From the NCBI GenBank assembly GCA_018824085.1, contig JAHJHI010000032.1, positions 80,001 to 144,000 on the forward strand: 64,000 nt of DNA, in the 5' to 3' direction. Below are positions 45,665-54,758 of the stretch, one piece after another (the stretch's first letter is position 1; each line of letters begins with the position of its first letter). Below the pieces are notes generated by a model. The model was not told where the DNA came from and searched no databases. It was given only the letters and a program-made list of their open reading frames with translations. Origin of the DNA: Gammaproteobacteria bacterium. Lineage in GTDB: Bacteria; Pseudomonadota; Gammaproteobacteria; Burkholderiales; Rhodocyclaceae. Position numbers and translations under genes: made by a program.

Positions 45665-45698
45665 AAAGGCCCCGCGCCTGTTTGGCGCGGGGCCTTTT
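45665..45698. terminator. Bidirectional rho-independent terminator
   Basis: A perfect 14-bp stem (AAAGGCCCCGCGCC / GGCGCGGGGCCTTT) with a 5-nt loop and a short T run on the plus strand. It lies 20 bp after the stop of the iron-binding protein gene and also separates it from lrgA. Confidence 0.85.
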
Positions 45699-45717
45699 CA
45701 CGCGCGTTGCGTTCCGC

Positions 45718-46746
45718 TCAGCGGTAGCCGGCTCGGTCAAACACCTTTTGTGCTTGCGCGGTCGTGCGGGCCAGTTCGCCGACGTTCAGCGTGTCTGCCT
45801 TGAAGTCGCCCAGCGACTTGAGCTCGGGGTTGGACACGACGGCCGACTTGACCACCGGCCACTCGTTGTTGCCGTTGGCGAAATAGGCCTGGGCTTCATC
45901 GGACGCCAGGTACTCGAGGAACTTGACGGCGGACGCCTTGTTCGGTGCCGTTTTCAGCATGCCGCCGCCGGAGATGTTGATATGGGTGCCGAAGCTCGAC
46001 TGATTCGGCCAGACGACGCCGATGCGCTCCATCATCTTGCGGTCGTCGAGCTTGTTGGAGCGCAGCAACCGGACCAGATAGTAGGTGTTGGAGACGGCGA
46101 CATCGCATTCGCCGGCCGCAACGGCCTTGATCTGGTCGGTGTCGCCGCCCTTCGGGGCGCGCGCAAAGTTGGCGACGACGCCGCGGGCCCACTCTTCGGT
46201 CCTGGCTTCGCCCCAGTGCTGGATCAGCGCGGCGCCAAGCGACACGTTGTAGGGGTGTGCACCCGAGCGCGAGCACAGCTTGCCCTTGAGCGCCGGCTTG
46301 GCGAGGTCTTCGTAGTTGGCGACGTCGCTCGAAGACAGTTTCAGCTTGTTGTAGATGATGACGCGCGCGCGGGTCGAGAAGGCGAACCAGTGCGCCGCGG
46401 GATCACGCAGATGCTCGGGGATGCGCGCGTCGAGCACGGCCGATTTCACCGGCGCGAACAGGCCGAGGCTGTCGGCCTGGGCCAGCCGTGACGCGTCGAC
46501 GGTGATGAATACGTCGGCCGGGCTGTTGGCCCCCTCGTTGCGGATGCGCTCGACAAGCTCGTCTTCCTTGCCTTCGATGCGATTGATCTTGATGCCGGTC
46601 TGCTGCGTGAAGTTCGCATACAGGGCTTCGTCGGTCTGGTAGTGGCGTGCCGAATAGAGGTTGAGCACGTTTTCCTGTGCGCTTGCCGGCAACAGCATTG
46701 CACTCAGGCCCAGTGCGGCCGCGAGGCGGATCAGTGGGGATTTCAT
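45718..46746 (-). CDS. Ferric-iron ABC transporter substrate-binding protein (FbpA/FutA-like)
   Basis: A 342-residue periplasmic binding protein. A signal peptide (LIRLAAALGLSAMLLPASA) precedes ENVLNLYSARHYQTDEALY, the N-terminal strand with the first ligand tyrosine region of Fe3+-binding proteins. The tyrosine pair in SNTYYLVRLLRS near residue 220 is the classical Fe3+ ligand site. It delivers ferric iron to an ABC transporter whose permease and ATPase genes are not in the window. It is followed by a terminator, so it is probably monocistronic. Divergent to the DUF2325 gene; Fur-like sites lie between them. Confidence 0.93.
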   Translation of the reverse strand: MKSPLIRLAAALGLSAMLLPASAQENVLNLYSARHYQTDEALYANFTQQTGIKINRIEGKEDELVERIRNEGANSPADVFITVDASRLAQADSLGLFAPVKSAVLDARIPEHLRDPAAHWFAFSTRARVIIYNKLKLSSSDVANYEDLAKPALKGKLCSRSGAHPYNVSLGAALIQHWGEARTEEWARGVVANFARAPKGGDTDQIKAVAAGECDVAVSNTYYLVRLLRSNKLDDRKMMERIGVVWPNQSSFGTHINISGGGMLKTAPNKASAVKFLEYLASDEAQAYFANGNNEWPVVKSAVVSNPELKSLGDFKADTLNVGELARTTAQAQKVFDRAGYR

Positions 46747-46827
46747 TTGAAGCTCCAGGGATTCTGTCAGGTCAGGCCCCGTGCGGAATTGACGCGGCCT
46801 CTCTAGCGAAACTGCGCGACGAAGTTA

Positions 46828-46843
46828 TCAGAACCAATTCTCA
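46828..46843. promoter_or_regulatory. Candidate Fur site upstream of the iron-binding protein gene
   Basis: TCAGAACCAATTCTCA is an imperfect dyad (TGAGAA / TTCTGA on the reverse strand) resembling the betaproteobacterial Fur consensus TGAGAATNATTCTCA. It lies 82 bp before the iron-binding protein ATG. Only a pattern match. Confidence 0.45.
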
Positions 46844-46864
46844 ATTGCAAAGCATTCGCAATTG
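46842..46864. repeat. 7-bp inverted repeat in iron-gene intergenic region
   Basis: CAATTGC (46842-46848) and GCAATTG (46858-46864) form an exact inverted repeat with a 9-bp centre, located between the two Fur-like sites. It may be an additional operator half-site pair. Confidence 0.5.
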
Positions 46865-46873
46865 GGCTAGATT

Positions 46874-46892
46874 GAATGCGAATCGTTCTCAT
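46874..46892. promoter_or_regulatory. Candidate Fur site upstream of the DUF2325 gene
   Basis: GAATGCGAATCGTTCTCAT contains a 7-1-7 dyad (TGCGAAT-C-GTTCTCA) with five of seven symmetric positions. It sits 13 bp before the DUF2325 start codon, overlapping where RNA polymerase would initiate, so binding would repress. Confidence 0.5.
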
Positions 46893-46905
46893 AAAGGATG
46901 TTTGC

Positions 46906-47241
46906 ATGGACGCGATACTTGTCGGGGCCGACCGGCTGGGAAATATCCCGGATGTACTGGCGGAGTTCGGGCTCAAGGTCCGTCATCACGTGACGGGGCG
47001 GGAGCCCAAGCACCAGCGCGTGGCGCCTCGTCTGCCGGGCGGCACTGATCTGGTCATCCTGTTTACCGACTTTCTCGGGCACAACGTGATGAAGGCGTTC
47101 CGCGAAGCCGCACGCGACAGCGGCGTGCCTGTCGTGGCATGCCGCAGATCGGTGTGTGCGCTCAAGCAGGCGCTGGCGGGATGCGGGGCGGTCAGTTGTG
47201 CGGCGTGTCCGCGGACCGCGAAAGAGTCCGCGCGGCGCTGA
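46906..47241 (+). CDS. DUF2325 domain protein
   Basis: A 111-residue protein of the DUF2325 family: AILVGADRLGNIPDVLAEFG at the N-terminus, then TGREPKHQ, GTDLVILFTDFLGHNVMKAF and VVACRRSVCALKQ. The family's function is not established. The C-terminal tail carries clustered cysteines (CGAVSCAACP), a possible metal or Fe-S site not needed for the core fold. The ATG at 46906 follows AAGGA with good spacing. It is divergent from the ferric-iron binding protein gene, and the candidate Fur sites between them suggest iron regulation of both; that regulation is inferred. Confidence 0.85.
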   Translation: MDAILVGADRLGNIPDVLAEFGLKVRHHVTGREPKHQRVAPRLPGGTDLVILFTDFLGHNVMKAFREAARDSGVPVVACRRSVCALKQALAGCGAVSCAACPRTAKESARR

Positions 47242-47247
47242 GATGCG

Positions 47248-47820
47248 TCAGCGAAGAGCCGGCGCGCCGGCGTCGTCGATCTCGATGCGACGGGCACCGG
47301 TGAAGCGCTTGGCCCAGTAGCGCCCGGTCATGTCGTCGACCCGGACACTGCCGCCGCGCGAGTTGGCGTGCAGGAACTTGTTGTCGCCAAGATAGATGCC
47401 GACATGCGAGAAGGTCCGGCGCAGCGTGTTGAAGAACACCAGATCGCCCGGCTGCAGGTCGTCGCGCGGCACCTTTTCACCGACCCGCGCCATCTCGACC
47501 GCCGTGCGTGGCAGCAGCACGCCGAGCGCTTCGGAAAATACGTGGCGAACGAGGCCGCTGCAGTCGAAGCCGCTCTGTGGGGATTCGCCGCCGAAGCGGT
47601 AGCGCACGCCAAGCAGAGACAGGCCGTTGTCGAGCAACTCGCCGACCGTGTCCACGGCCGCCGCAGCGTGCTGCGCAACGCGCTCGCTCGACATTTCATA
47701 CAGCGATGCAAGTGCTGCGGAATCGGGTGCAGGTTCTGCCCGTGCGACCGGAGCGGCGATGAGCATTGCGCCGCAAGACGCGGCGCACAGCCAGCCCCGG
47801 AGGAAGGATATTCGATGCAT
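47248..47820 (-). CDS. NlpC/P60-family cell-wall peptidase
   Basis: A 190-residue exported cysteine peptidase (C40). A signal peptide (ISFLRGWLCAASCGAMLIAAPVARA) precedes a short helical linker and one NlpC/P60 domain: SGFDCSGLVRHVF carries the catalytic Cys, TFSHVGIYLGD the His and FLHANS the third residue. Such enzymes cleave peptide cross-links in peptidoglycan. The start at 47820 places the basic n-region of the signal peptide correctly; an upstream extension is rejected. It converges with the DUF2325 gene with only 6 bp between stops. Confidence 0.93.
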   Translation of the reverse strand: MHRISFLRGWLCAASCGAMLIAAPVARAEPAPDSAALASLYEMSSERVAQHAAAAVDTVGELLDNGLSLLGVRYRFGGESPQSGFDCSGLVRHVFSEALGVLLPRTAVEMARVGEKVPRDDLQPGDLVFFNTLRRTFSHVGIYLGDNKFLHANSRGGSVRVDDMTGRYWAKRFTGARRIEIDDAGAPALR

Positions 47821-47949
47821 GGGGCGCGAATATACCCATGACAAGGCGCGCTGCCAACCCCGGTTTCGCGGCAAAAGGCCTGCGCGCGGGCTGCGGCTTC
47901 CCCTACAATTCTCCGTTCGACCACTTCTGCCGATCCGGAACGCGGGCCC

Positions 47950-49128
47950 ATGAGTGACAAGCAGACAAGCGATGACGTGTCGCCGACGGTGAAGGTGCTC
48001 ATCGTCGATGATTCCCGGATGGTGCGTGCTTCCATCATCAAACGCATTCGCGACCGCTTCGAATTCCGCGAGGAATCGGACGGTGAGGCCGGCTGGCAGA
48101 CGTTGCTGGTCGACGATTCGATCCAGGTCGTGCTGTCGGACCTGACGATGCCGCGGCTCGACGGCTACGGCCTGCTGGAACGGATACGCGCGTCGCGGGT
48201 GCAGCGCATCGTCGACATTCCGGTCATCATGATTTCCGGCGACGAGGATGACGAGGCGCGCGAGCGGGCCAGGGCGCTGGGCGCGACCGACTTCATCACG
48301 AAGGGTATCGGCACCGCCGAACTGTTGGCGCGCATCGAGTCAGCGAGCCGCCTGAGTTCCACGACGCGGGCACTCGCCGTCAGCCGCGAAGCGCTGGCGT
48401 CGTCGTCGCCCATCGATCCCGATTCGGGCATGGCGACGCCGCAGTACATGGAGGTGCACGGCCAGCAACTGCTGGCCGCCGCGGTGCGTCACCGCAGCGA
48501 GGTCAGCGTGCTGATCATCGGCATCGACAATTTCGACGACATCGTGCGCGGCTTCGGCCGACATGTCACCGACCTCATCATGCGCAAGCTGGCCAAGGTG
48601 CTGGCGTCCAAGGTGCGCAAGGAGGATTCGTTTTCCCAGATCGGAGACGGGCAGTTCGCCATCATCACACCGGACATCAGCCTGGGCAGCGCCGAACAGT
48701 TCGCGAACCGCATGCGCAGCGTGATCGCGGCGACGGCGATGCAGTATCGCGGCAAAACGCTGCACATCAGCCTGAATGTTGGTGTGTCCAACAGCGCGTC
48801 GGACAAGGCGGAATCGGTGTCTCAGATGCTCGGGCTCGCCGTTGCGCGGGCAGATCTTGCGCATCGCGACGGCGGCAATGCCGTGCGCAGCAGCGGTGGC
48901 GAGCCGCAGAAATTTGCATGGACCGCCGGCATCGTCAGCATCGAGCGCGCGCTGTTGCTCATCAATTCCGGCGCGCACGCGGAAATCGAACCTCAGCTGT
49001 CGGCGATCGTCCATCGCCTGCTGCCGCTGCTTGAATTGATCGGCGTCAAGTACGACTGCAACATTCCGCTCGAATGCTTGCGTCAGCACGCGAGCGCGGC
49101 GGATACTTCAGGCGTTGGCAAACAATAA
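47950..49128 (+). CDS. Response regulator with degenerate GGDEF domain
   Basis: A 392-residue protein. Residues 15-135 form a receiver with VKVLIVDDSRMVRAS, phospho-Asp in VVLSDLTMPRLDG and the Lys of TDFITKG. Residues about 155-310 have the fold of a diguanylate cyclase (LIIGIDNFDDIVRGFGRHVTD), but the active-site loop reads SQIGDGQFAII instead of GGDEF, so catalysis is unlikely. About 90 more residues form a helical C-terminus of unknown function. It may work as a c-di-GMP or protein-binding receiver. The gene sits alone, 41 bp before prpE. Confidence 0.88.
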   Translation: MSDKQTSDDVSPTVKVLIVDDSRMVRASIIKRIRDRFEFREESDGEAGWQTLLVDDSIQVVLSDLTMPRLDGYGLLERIRASRVQRIVDIPVIMISGDEDDEARERARALGATDFITKGIGTAELLARIESASRLSSTTRALAVSREALASSSPIDPDSGMATPQYMEVHGQQLLAAAVRHRSEVSVLIIGIDNFDDIVRGFGRHVTDLIMRKLAKVLASKVRKEDSFSQIGDGQFAIITPDISLGSAEQFANRMRSVIAATAMQYRGKTLHISLNVGVSNSASDKAESVSQMLGLAVARADLAHRDGGNAVRSSGGEPQKFAWTAGIVSIERALLLINSGAHAEIEPQLSAIVHRLLPLLELIGVKYDCNIPLECLRQHASAADTSGVGKQ

Positions 49129-49169
49129 AAACACATTTCGATAATCGGTGCGGGGGATGGAGACGTTGA

Positions 49170-51059
49170 ATGTCAGCAAGCAAGGAGTTCCACACTCGCT
49201 CTATCGAGCAGCGTGACGCGTTCTGGGCCGAACAGGCCGAACTGATCGACTGGCAGGCGCAGCCACAGGAAATCTGTGATTTTTCGCGCCCGCCGTTCGC
49301 GCGCTGGTTTGTCGGTGGAACCACCAATCTGTGCCACAACGCGGTCGACCGGCACGCCGCGCAGCGTCCAGACGCGCCGGCGCTGATCTACGTGTCGACG
49401 GAAACCGGCGACGAAAAAACCTATTCGTTTTCCGAATTGCAGCGCGAGGTCGAGCGCATGGCTGCGATGCTGCAGTCACTCGGCGTCGGGCGCGGCGATC
49501 GTGTGCTGATCTACATGCCGATGATTGCCGAGGCGGCGTTTGCGATGCTGGCCTGCGCGCGCATCGGCGCCATCCATTCCGTCGTGTTCGGCGGCTTTGC
49601 ATCCAGTTCACTGGCCACGCGCATCGACGACGCAACGCCGCGCGTCATCGTGTCGGCGGAAGCCGGCATGCGCGGCGGCAAGATGGTGCCCTACAAGCAC
49701 CTGCTCGACGAGGCCTGCGCGCTTGCCGCACATCCGCCGGAAAAGGTGCTGATGGTCAATCGCGGCCTCGACAAGGGGTTCGCGGTCGTGCCGGGACGGG
49801 ATGTCGATTACGCCGAACTGCGCGCCCGGCACATGGACGCCCGCGTGCCCTGCGTGTGGCTCGAATCGAGCGAACCGTCTTACATCCTCTATACATCCGG
49901 CACGACCGGCAAGCCGAAGGGCGTACAGCGTGACACGGGTGGCTATTGCGTCGCGCTGGCTGCGTCGATGCGCCATATCTATTGCGGCAATGCCGGCGAG
50001 ACGATGTTCACGACATCGGACATCGGCTGGGTCGTCGGGCATTCCTACATCATTTACGGGCCGCTGATCGCCGGCATGGCGACGCTGATGTACGAGGGTA
50101 CGCCGCTGCGGCCTGACCCCGGCGTCTGGTGGAGCCTGGTCGAGAAGTATCGCGTCAGCGTGATGTTCTCCGCACCGACGGCGGCGCGCGTGCTGAAGAA
50201 GCAGGATCCGGCCTGGCTGCACAAGTACGACATCTCGTCGCTGCGCCATATCTTCCTCGCCGGCGAACCGCTGGATGAACCGACGCACGAGTGGCTGATG
50301 TCTGCGCTCGGCAAGCCGGTGATCGACAACTACTGGCAGACGGAAACCGGCTGGCCCATCCTGTGCTCGCTGCCGGGCGTGGAAGACACGCCGATCCAGC
50401 TCGGGTCACCGGGCGCGCCGGCCTACGGCTACGACCTGCGGATTTTCCGCGAGGACGGCACCGAGTGCGCGGCGAACGAAAAAGGCATCGTCGGCATCGT
50501 TCCGCCGCTGCCGCCGGGCTGTCTCAGCACGATATGGGGCGACGACGAACGCTTCGTGCGGACGTATTTTTCGCTGTTCAAGTCGCCGCAGGTGTATTCC
50601 TCATTCGACTGGGGCATACGTGACGCGGCCGGTTATCACAAGATACTCGGCCGTACCGATGACGTGATCAACGTTGCGGGTCACCGTCTGGGCACGCGCG
50701 AGATCGAGGAAGCCATTCAGGCCAACCCGTCTGTCGCCGAGGTGGCGGTGGTCGGTGTTGCCGATACGCTGAAGGGGCAGTTGCCGCTTGCGTTCGTCGT
50801 CGTGAAGGATGCGTCGCGCGTCGCGAGCGGGGAGGGCCGCGCGTCACTGGAGAAGGAAGTGATGCAGACGGTGGATGGCTTGCTTGGAGCGATTGCGCGT
50901 CCCGGACGCGTGCTGTTCGTCAACGGCTTGCCCAAGACGCGCTCGGGCAAGATGTTGCGTCGTTCGATACAGGCGATTGCCGAAGGGCGCGATCCGGGCG
51001 ATCTGACCACGCTCGATGACCCCGGTACGCTTGATCAGATACGCCAGGTACTTGCGTGA
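49170..51059 (+). CDS. prpE: Propionyl-CoA synthetase
   Basis: A 629-residue acyl-CoA ligase of the PrpE type that activates propionate (and some acetate) with ATP and CoA. The N-terminus EFHTRSIEQRDAFWAEQ and FVGGTTNLCHNAVDRH are characteristic of PrpE. The AMP-binding P-loop LYTSGTTGKPKGV is near residue 241, DNYWQTETGWPI contains motif A5, GRTDDVINVAGHRLGT is the A8 hinge and the catalytic, acetylation-regulated Lys is in KTRSGKMLRR near 593. No other propionate gene (prpBCD) is adjacent. A strong terminator follows. Confidence 0.95.
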   Translation: MSASKEFHTRSIEQRDAFWAEQAELIDWQAQPQEICDFSRPPFARWFVGGTTNLCHNAVDRHAAQRPDAPALIYVSTETGDEKTYSFSELQREVERMAAMLQSLGVGRGDRVLIYMPMIAEAAFAMLACARIGAIHSVVFGGFASSSLATRIDDATPRVIVSAEAGMRGGKMVPYKHLLDEACALAAHPPEKVLMVNRGLDKGFAVVPGRDVDYAELRARHMDARVPCVWLESSEPSYILYTSGTTGKPKGVQRDTGGYCVALAASMRHIYCGNAGETMFTTSDIGWVVGHSYIIYGPLIAGMATLMYEGTPLRPDPGVWWSLVEKYRVSVMFSAPTAARVLKKQDPAWLHKYDISSLRHIFLAGEPLDEPTHEWLMSALGKPVIDNYWQTETGWPILCSLPGVEDTPIQLGSPGAPAYGYDLRIFREDGTECAANEKGIVGIVPPLPPGCLSTIWGDDERFVRTYFSLFKSPQVYSSFDWGIRDAAGYHKILGRTDDVINVAGHRLGTREIEEAIQANPSVAEVAVVGVADTLKGQLPLAFVVVKDASRVASGEGRASLEKEVMQTVDGLLGAIARPGRVLFVNGLPKTRSGKMLRRSIQAIAEGRDPGDLTTLDDPGTLDQIRQVLA

Positions 51060-51061
51060 GG

Positions 51062-51088
51062 AAAGGGCACCGGAAGGTGCCCTTTTTT
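51062..51088 (+). terminator. Rho-independent terminator of prpE
   Basis: A 10-bp stem (AAAGGGCACC / GGTGCCCTTT) with GGAA tetraloop and a run of six T's, 3 bp after the prpE stop. It also sits just past the stop of the convergent mutarotase gene. Confidence 0.93.
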
Positions 51089-51097
51089 GCGCCAGGT

Positions 51098-51955
51098 TCA
51101 GGCGGCGACCAGTGTGTGGCGACCTGTCCAGTGTGCGCCGGGAGCAAGTTCTAGCGGGTGTTCCACCAGCGCCGGCTCAAGGCAGATCATGCGGCGGAAG
51201 TCCGGGTCAGGCATGTCCGTGAGCTCACGGCACTTGTGCTCCCACGGATTCCACACCACCAGATCGGGAAAACCGTCGCTCTGCAGTCCCAGCGCGCGCG
51301 AAGGTTCGTGCAGCACCACGGTGTCGGGTGCGCCACAGTAGATGCGATCGACTTCATCCTCGACCACGACCGCGTCGAAGCGGTCCGTCGTCACCGCACC
51401 GCCGTGCGCGGCATCGATATAGCGCTTGCCGCGCAGTCCTTCGACCCGGCAGTTCTCGACTTCATTCACGCGCAGATAGGTGTGCAGCGCCGCCGCAAAG
51501 GAGAAGGCGCTCTCGCCGGTGTTCTCGACGTCGAGTTCGAGGTCGAGCCGGTTTCCGCAGAGCATTGCCGTCAGTTCCATCGAAAAGGCGTGCGGCCAGA
51601 TGCGCCGGCTCGTTTCGCTGTCGACGATGTTCAGAGTGGCCGTCGCGAAATCGGTGGCGACCCGTTGTTCCGACACCGTCCAGACGCTGGTACGCGCAAA
51701 GCCGTGGCGAGGTCCGTTTCCCTGCTCGGCGAATTGCGGAAAGATCACCGGAATGCCGCCGCGCAGCGCGGATGTGCCGTCAAAACGGGCAGACGGCGAC
51801 AGATAGAGGCGTTCGGCGCCGCCAGCGGGCACCCAGGACAGGATCTGTCCCCCGAGCAGGCTGATGAGGCAAGTGGCGCCATCCGGTGCGCGCAGCGACA
51901 GGGCGGGCTGACCACAATGTTCGGTCAGTTCGACGAATCCGGTTCTTTCAGTCAT
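51098..51955 (-). CDS. D-hexose-6-phosphate mutarotase (YeaD-like aldose 1-epimerase)
   Basis: A 285-residue aldose-1-epimerase-family protein of the glucose-6-phosphate 1-epimerase group. The beta-sandwich motifs GGIPVIFPQFAEQGNGPRHGFARTSVW (with the catalytic His) and LHTYLRVNEVENCRVEGL are present, and the C-terminal VWNPWEHKCRELTDMPDPDF includes the second conserved acid/His region. It interconverts alpha and beta anomers of glucose 6-phosphate. It converges with prpE at the shared terminator. Confidence 0.92.
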   Translation of the reverse strand: MTERTGFVELTEHCGQPALSLRAPDGATCLISLLGGQILSWVPAGGAERLYLSPSARFDGTSALRGGIPVIFPQFAEQGNGPRHGFARTSVWTVSEQRVATDFATATLNIVDSETSRRIWPHAFSMELTAMLCGNRLDLELDVENTGESAFSFAAALHTYLRVNEVENCRVEGLRGKRYIDAAHGGAVTTDRFDAVVVEDEVDRIYCGAPDTVVLHEPSRALGLQSDGFPDLVVWNPWEHKCRELTDMPDPDFRRMICLEPALVEHPLELAPGAHWTGRHTLVAA

Positions 51956-51995
51956 GGTTCTGATGCAGGCGTTCGAGGGCGCTCATGGTAACCGT

Positions 51996-52427
51996 TCACT
52001 CGTCGAGGCCGGCGCGCACGCAGGAGACGTAGGCAGCGCCGTCCGGTGGCGAGCGGTCACGCTGGGCGCGCCAGATCGTCTCTCCCAGACAGTCGAGCAC
52101 GCGGTGCAGCGCTTCGTGCTCGTCGCCCAGTCTTGCGCGCTGTGCCTCGAATGCGGCACGGATGCCCGGCGGCTGATCGATTGCCAGTTGTTCCTCCACC
52201 GCAAGGTGAAGCGACAGATGCAGGAAAGGGTTCGTTTCGCCGAGTTCGGGCGGGTATTCGCGGGTCAGTGCCCGTTCGCCCTGATCCAGCAGGGCATGGT
52301 ATTCGGGATGACGACCCATCAGCATCAGCGCCAGCGTTTCCATCTGTGTCAGCGGCGGGCCGTCGTTGCGTTTTGCCCAGGTGTCGATGAAGAACTGGCG
52401 CGCCTGGTCCCTGCTTGGATTGAACAT
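51996..52427 (-). CDS. DUF1841 family protein
   Basis: A 143-residue cytoplasmic protein of the DUF1841 family, which is found mainly in betaproteobacteria. Conserved features are MFNPSRDQARQFFIDTW at the N-terminus and FLHLSLHLAVEEQLAIDQP. Helical throughout, no known function. The ATG at 52427 is chosen over a TTG two codons upstream. It is transcribed in the same direction as the mutarotase gene, 40 bp apart, so they may be one transcript. Confidence 0.87.
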   Translation of the reverse strand: MFNPSRDQARQFFIDTWAKRNDGPPLTQMETLALMLMGRHPEYHALLDQGERALTREYPPELGETNPFLHLSLHLAVEEQLAIDQPPGIRAAFEAQRARLGDEHEALHRVLDCLGETIWRAQRDRSPPDGAAYVSCVRAGLDE

Positions 52428-52599
52428 GTGCAACCGTATCTGTGATGAGACAACGGGCTGTATTGCACCACATATGGTCGAACCACGTCGTGGCCGGGCT
52501 GCGGGGCGGCTTGTCGTTATAGGACATATGGATTATTTTTCCGGGCCGTACCGGCGTGTAACGTGCCGCTTTCCTTGATTCAGGCGGGAGGACGCGAGC

Positions 52600-53754
52600 A
52601 TGGCGGATGGCAATTTTCCCGAGGCACCGGAAAGTCCGCGCCGCGTGCTGGTGCTGGCGTCGCACGCGCCGCGCCTGTTCGGACGCGTGTTGCCGGTTCT
52701 TTCGCAGATGCGTGGCTGGGATGTGCGCACGGCGCATTTCGACGAGCTTCCGGGCCTGCACGGAGGATCATGTCGCGATCGGCACGGCGACCGTCCCGTG
52801 CCTGCATTCCATTCACCGCACGCGATCCTTGCCGATGCATACGCCAACGCGGCCGTCGCCCTGAAGGCCGCCTTTCCCGACGCCCGCCTGGTCATCTGCT
52901 GCAGCGCCGACAGGCGTCCGTTGGCGGGCGACGCCACGGTGCGCGAGCGGAATCTCCGGCAGTGCGATGCGTGTGTCTGCCAGGGCTGGTGGCAGCTTGC
53001 CGACATGCCGGACGCCGTGCGCGCGAAGACCCGCGTGATTCCCGACGGTGCGTGTGGCAACGTGTTTGCGCCCGATCCGGACGCCTGCGTGTCGCTGGCC
53101 AATCATCCGGTCTGGCGCCGTGGCGAGCCGCTCATCACCCATGTTGCGGACTCGTGCGACGGGCTGGCGCAGTCGCGTGCATTCTGGTCCGCGCTCGCCC
53201 GTGTGCAGCGTGTCCGTCGGGACTGTCAGGCGCTGATCATCGGCGACCGGCGCGCGTTGGAAGCGGCGGCTGCCGAAGGACTGGATCTGCGGCGTATCCA
53301 CCTGATCGAACGTCCGTTGCCGGCGCAGTACGCACAGTTGCTGCGGGTGTCGGCCGTGCACGTTCACCTCGCACCGGCGCACGACTTGCTGCAGACTCTG
53401 ATCGAGGCGATGGCCTGCGGCTGCGCAGTGCTCGCATCCGGCACGGAGCCGGTGCGTGAAGTGATGCGCGACGGCGTGACCGGCCGCCTGATCGATGCGC
53501 CGGATGCCGTACGTGTTGCCGATGCCATGCTGGACATGCTTGCGAGGCCCGCGGCCCATGCATCCATGCGGCGCGAGGCCGAGATGCACGCATCGCGGGA
53601 CTTCAATACGACCGCACTCGCAGCGCGTTATGCCTGCCTGTTAGGCAACGGGTCCGCCGACGAGGACGGCACGGAATGGCGCGGGCCACCCGGTGAGCAC
53701 GCAGTCGTCATGCTCCATGACTACGCGGCTGCCGCATCGTCCTGCGCCACCTGA
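52600..53754 (+). CDS. Orphan GT-B glycosyltransferase (GT4-like)
   Basis: A 384-residue protein with a divergent N-terminal half and a recognisable GT4-like C-terminal domain: ALIIGDRRALE, LLRVSAVHVHLAPAHDLLQT, LIEAMACGCAVLASGTEPVRE and VMRDGVTGRLIDA. The acceptor domain is atypical but keeps the DACVCQGWWQL segment and a VIPDGACGNVFAP linker. It is far from the polysaccharide cluster and has no neighbours of that type, so its acceptor is unclear. A GGGAGG ribosome binding site supports the ATG. Confidence 0.8.
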   Translation: MADGNFPEAPESPRRVLVLASHAPRLFGRVLPVLSQMRGWDVRTAHFDELPGLHGGSCRDRHGDRPVPAFHSPHAILADAYANAAVALKAAFPDARLVICCSADRRPLAGDATVRERNLRQCDACVCQGWWQLADMPDAVRAKTRVIPDGACGNVFAPDPDACVSLANHPVWRRGEPLITHVADSCDGLAQSRAFWSALARVQRVRRDCQALIIGDRRALEAAAAEGLDLRRIHLIERPLPAQYAQLLRVSAVHVHLAPAHDLLQTLIEAMACGCAVLASGTEPVREVMRDGVTGRLIDAPDAVRVADAMLDMLARPAAHASMRREAEMHASRDFNTTALAARYACLLGNGSADEDGTEWRGPPGEHAVVMLHDYAAAASSCAT

Positions 53755-53767
53755 CGGCGGACCTGCG

Positions 53768-54583
53768 CTAGGTGTCGTCGCGTGCGATGTGGACGGCCTG
53801 CAGCACGATGGCTGCAATCTCCTCGATCGACTTGTGCGTCGAATCGAGCCAGCGTATGCCTTCCATGCGCATCAGCTTCTGCGCGGCATCGACTTCGTAG
53901 CAGCAGTTCTCCAGCGACGCATACTGACTGCCACGGCGGCGCTCTTCGCGGATCTGTGACAGTCGCTCGGGCGAAATCGTCAGGCCGAACAGCTTGCCGC
54001 GGTACTTGACCAGTTCCGTCGGCAGCTTGCCGCGCTCGAAATCGTCCGGAATCAACGGGTAGTTGGCAACCTTCACGCCGAACTGCATCGCCATGTAGAG
54101 GCTGGTCGGTGTCTTGCCCGAACGCGATACGCCGACCAGGATCACGTCGGCATGCTCGAGCTCCTTGTGCGACATGCCATCATCGTGTGCCAGCGAAAAG
54201 TTGATGGCTTCGATGCGGCGTTGATAGTCGGCACTTTCTTCCATGCCTTTCTGGCGGCCGACATTGTGATTCGCTGCCTGCCCGAGTTCGTCCTCGAGCG
54301 GGCCGACGAAGTGCTCGAACATGTCGAGAAACAGCGCGTCGGCCTGGCGGACCGTGCGCGCGACATCGGTATTGACGATCGACGTGACGACGATGGGCCG
54401 TACCCCGTCGCGCACGCGTGCTTCGGTCATGCGCTCGACGCAATCAAGGGCGTTGTCGATCGAGACGACGAAGGGCACGCGTGTCTGCCGGAACTTCACG
54501 CCTTCGAACTGAGAGAGCAGGCTGCGCCCCAGGGTTTCGGCCGTGATGCCGGTGCTGTCGGAGATGAAAAAAACGGTTCTCAT
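53768..54583 (-). CDS. ppsR: PEP synthase regulatory protein (bifunctional kinase/pyrophosphorylase)
   Basis: A 271-residue DUF299/PSRP-family protein that inactivates PEP synthase by ADP-dependent phosphorylation of its active-site threonine and reactivates it by Pi-dependent dephosphorylation. The P-loop [16 protein letters not shown] is near residue 153, with [17 protein letters not shown] at the N-terminus. It is divergent from its target ppsA (175 bp apart), an arrangement usual in proteobacteria. The ATG at 54583 is used; a 10-residue longer start is less likely. Confidence 0.95.
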   Translation of the reverse strand: MRTVFFISDSTGITAETLGRSLLSQFEGVKFRQTRVPFVVSIDNALDCVERMTEARVRDGVRPIVVTSIVNTDVARTVRQADALFLDMFEHFVGPLEDELGQAANHNVGRQKGMEESADYQRRIEAINFSLAHDDGMSHKELEHADVILVGVSRSGKTPTSLYMAMQFGVKVANYPLIPDDFERGKLPTELVKYRGKLFGLTISPERLSQIREERRRGSQYASLENCCYEVDAAQKLMRMEGIRWLDSTHKSIEEIAAIVLQAVHIARDDT

Positions 54584-54758
54584 GCGGTTTTCCAGTGGTT
54601 GTACGGCGCGCAAACATCACGCCGGGCGCAAAAATTTCCGCAGCGCAACAGCTACTTTAACTAGAATGCCCGGTTCCCGCGCACCCACCCGGTGCAGGGA
54701 AAAGTATATGAACGGTCGCCGCAACAAGCGATCGCCCATCGTCCAAGAGAGGATACCC

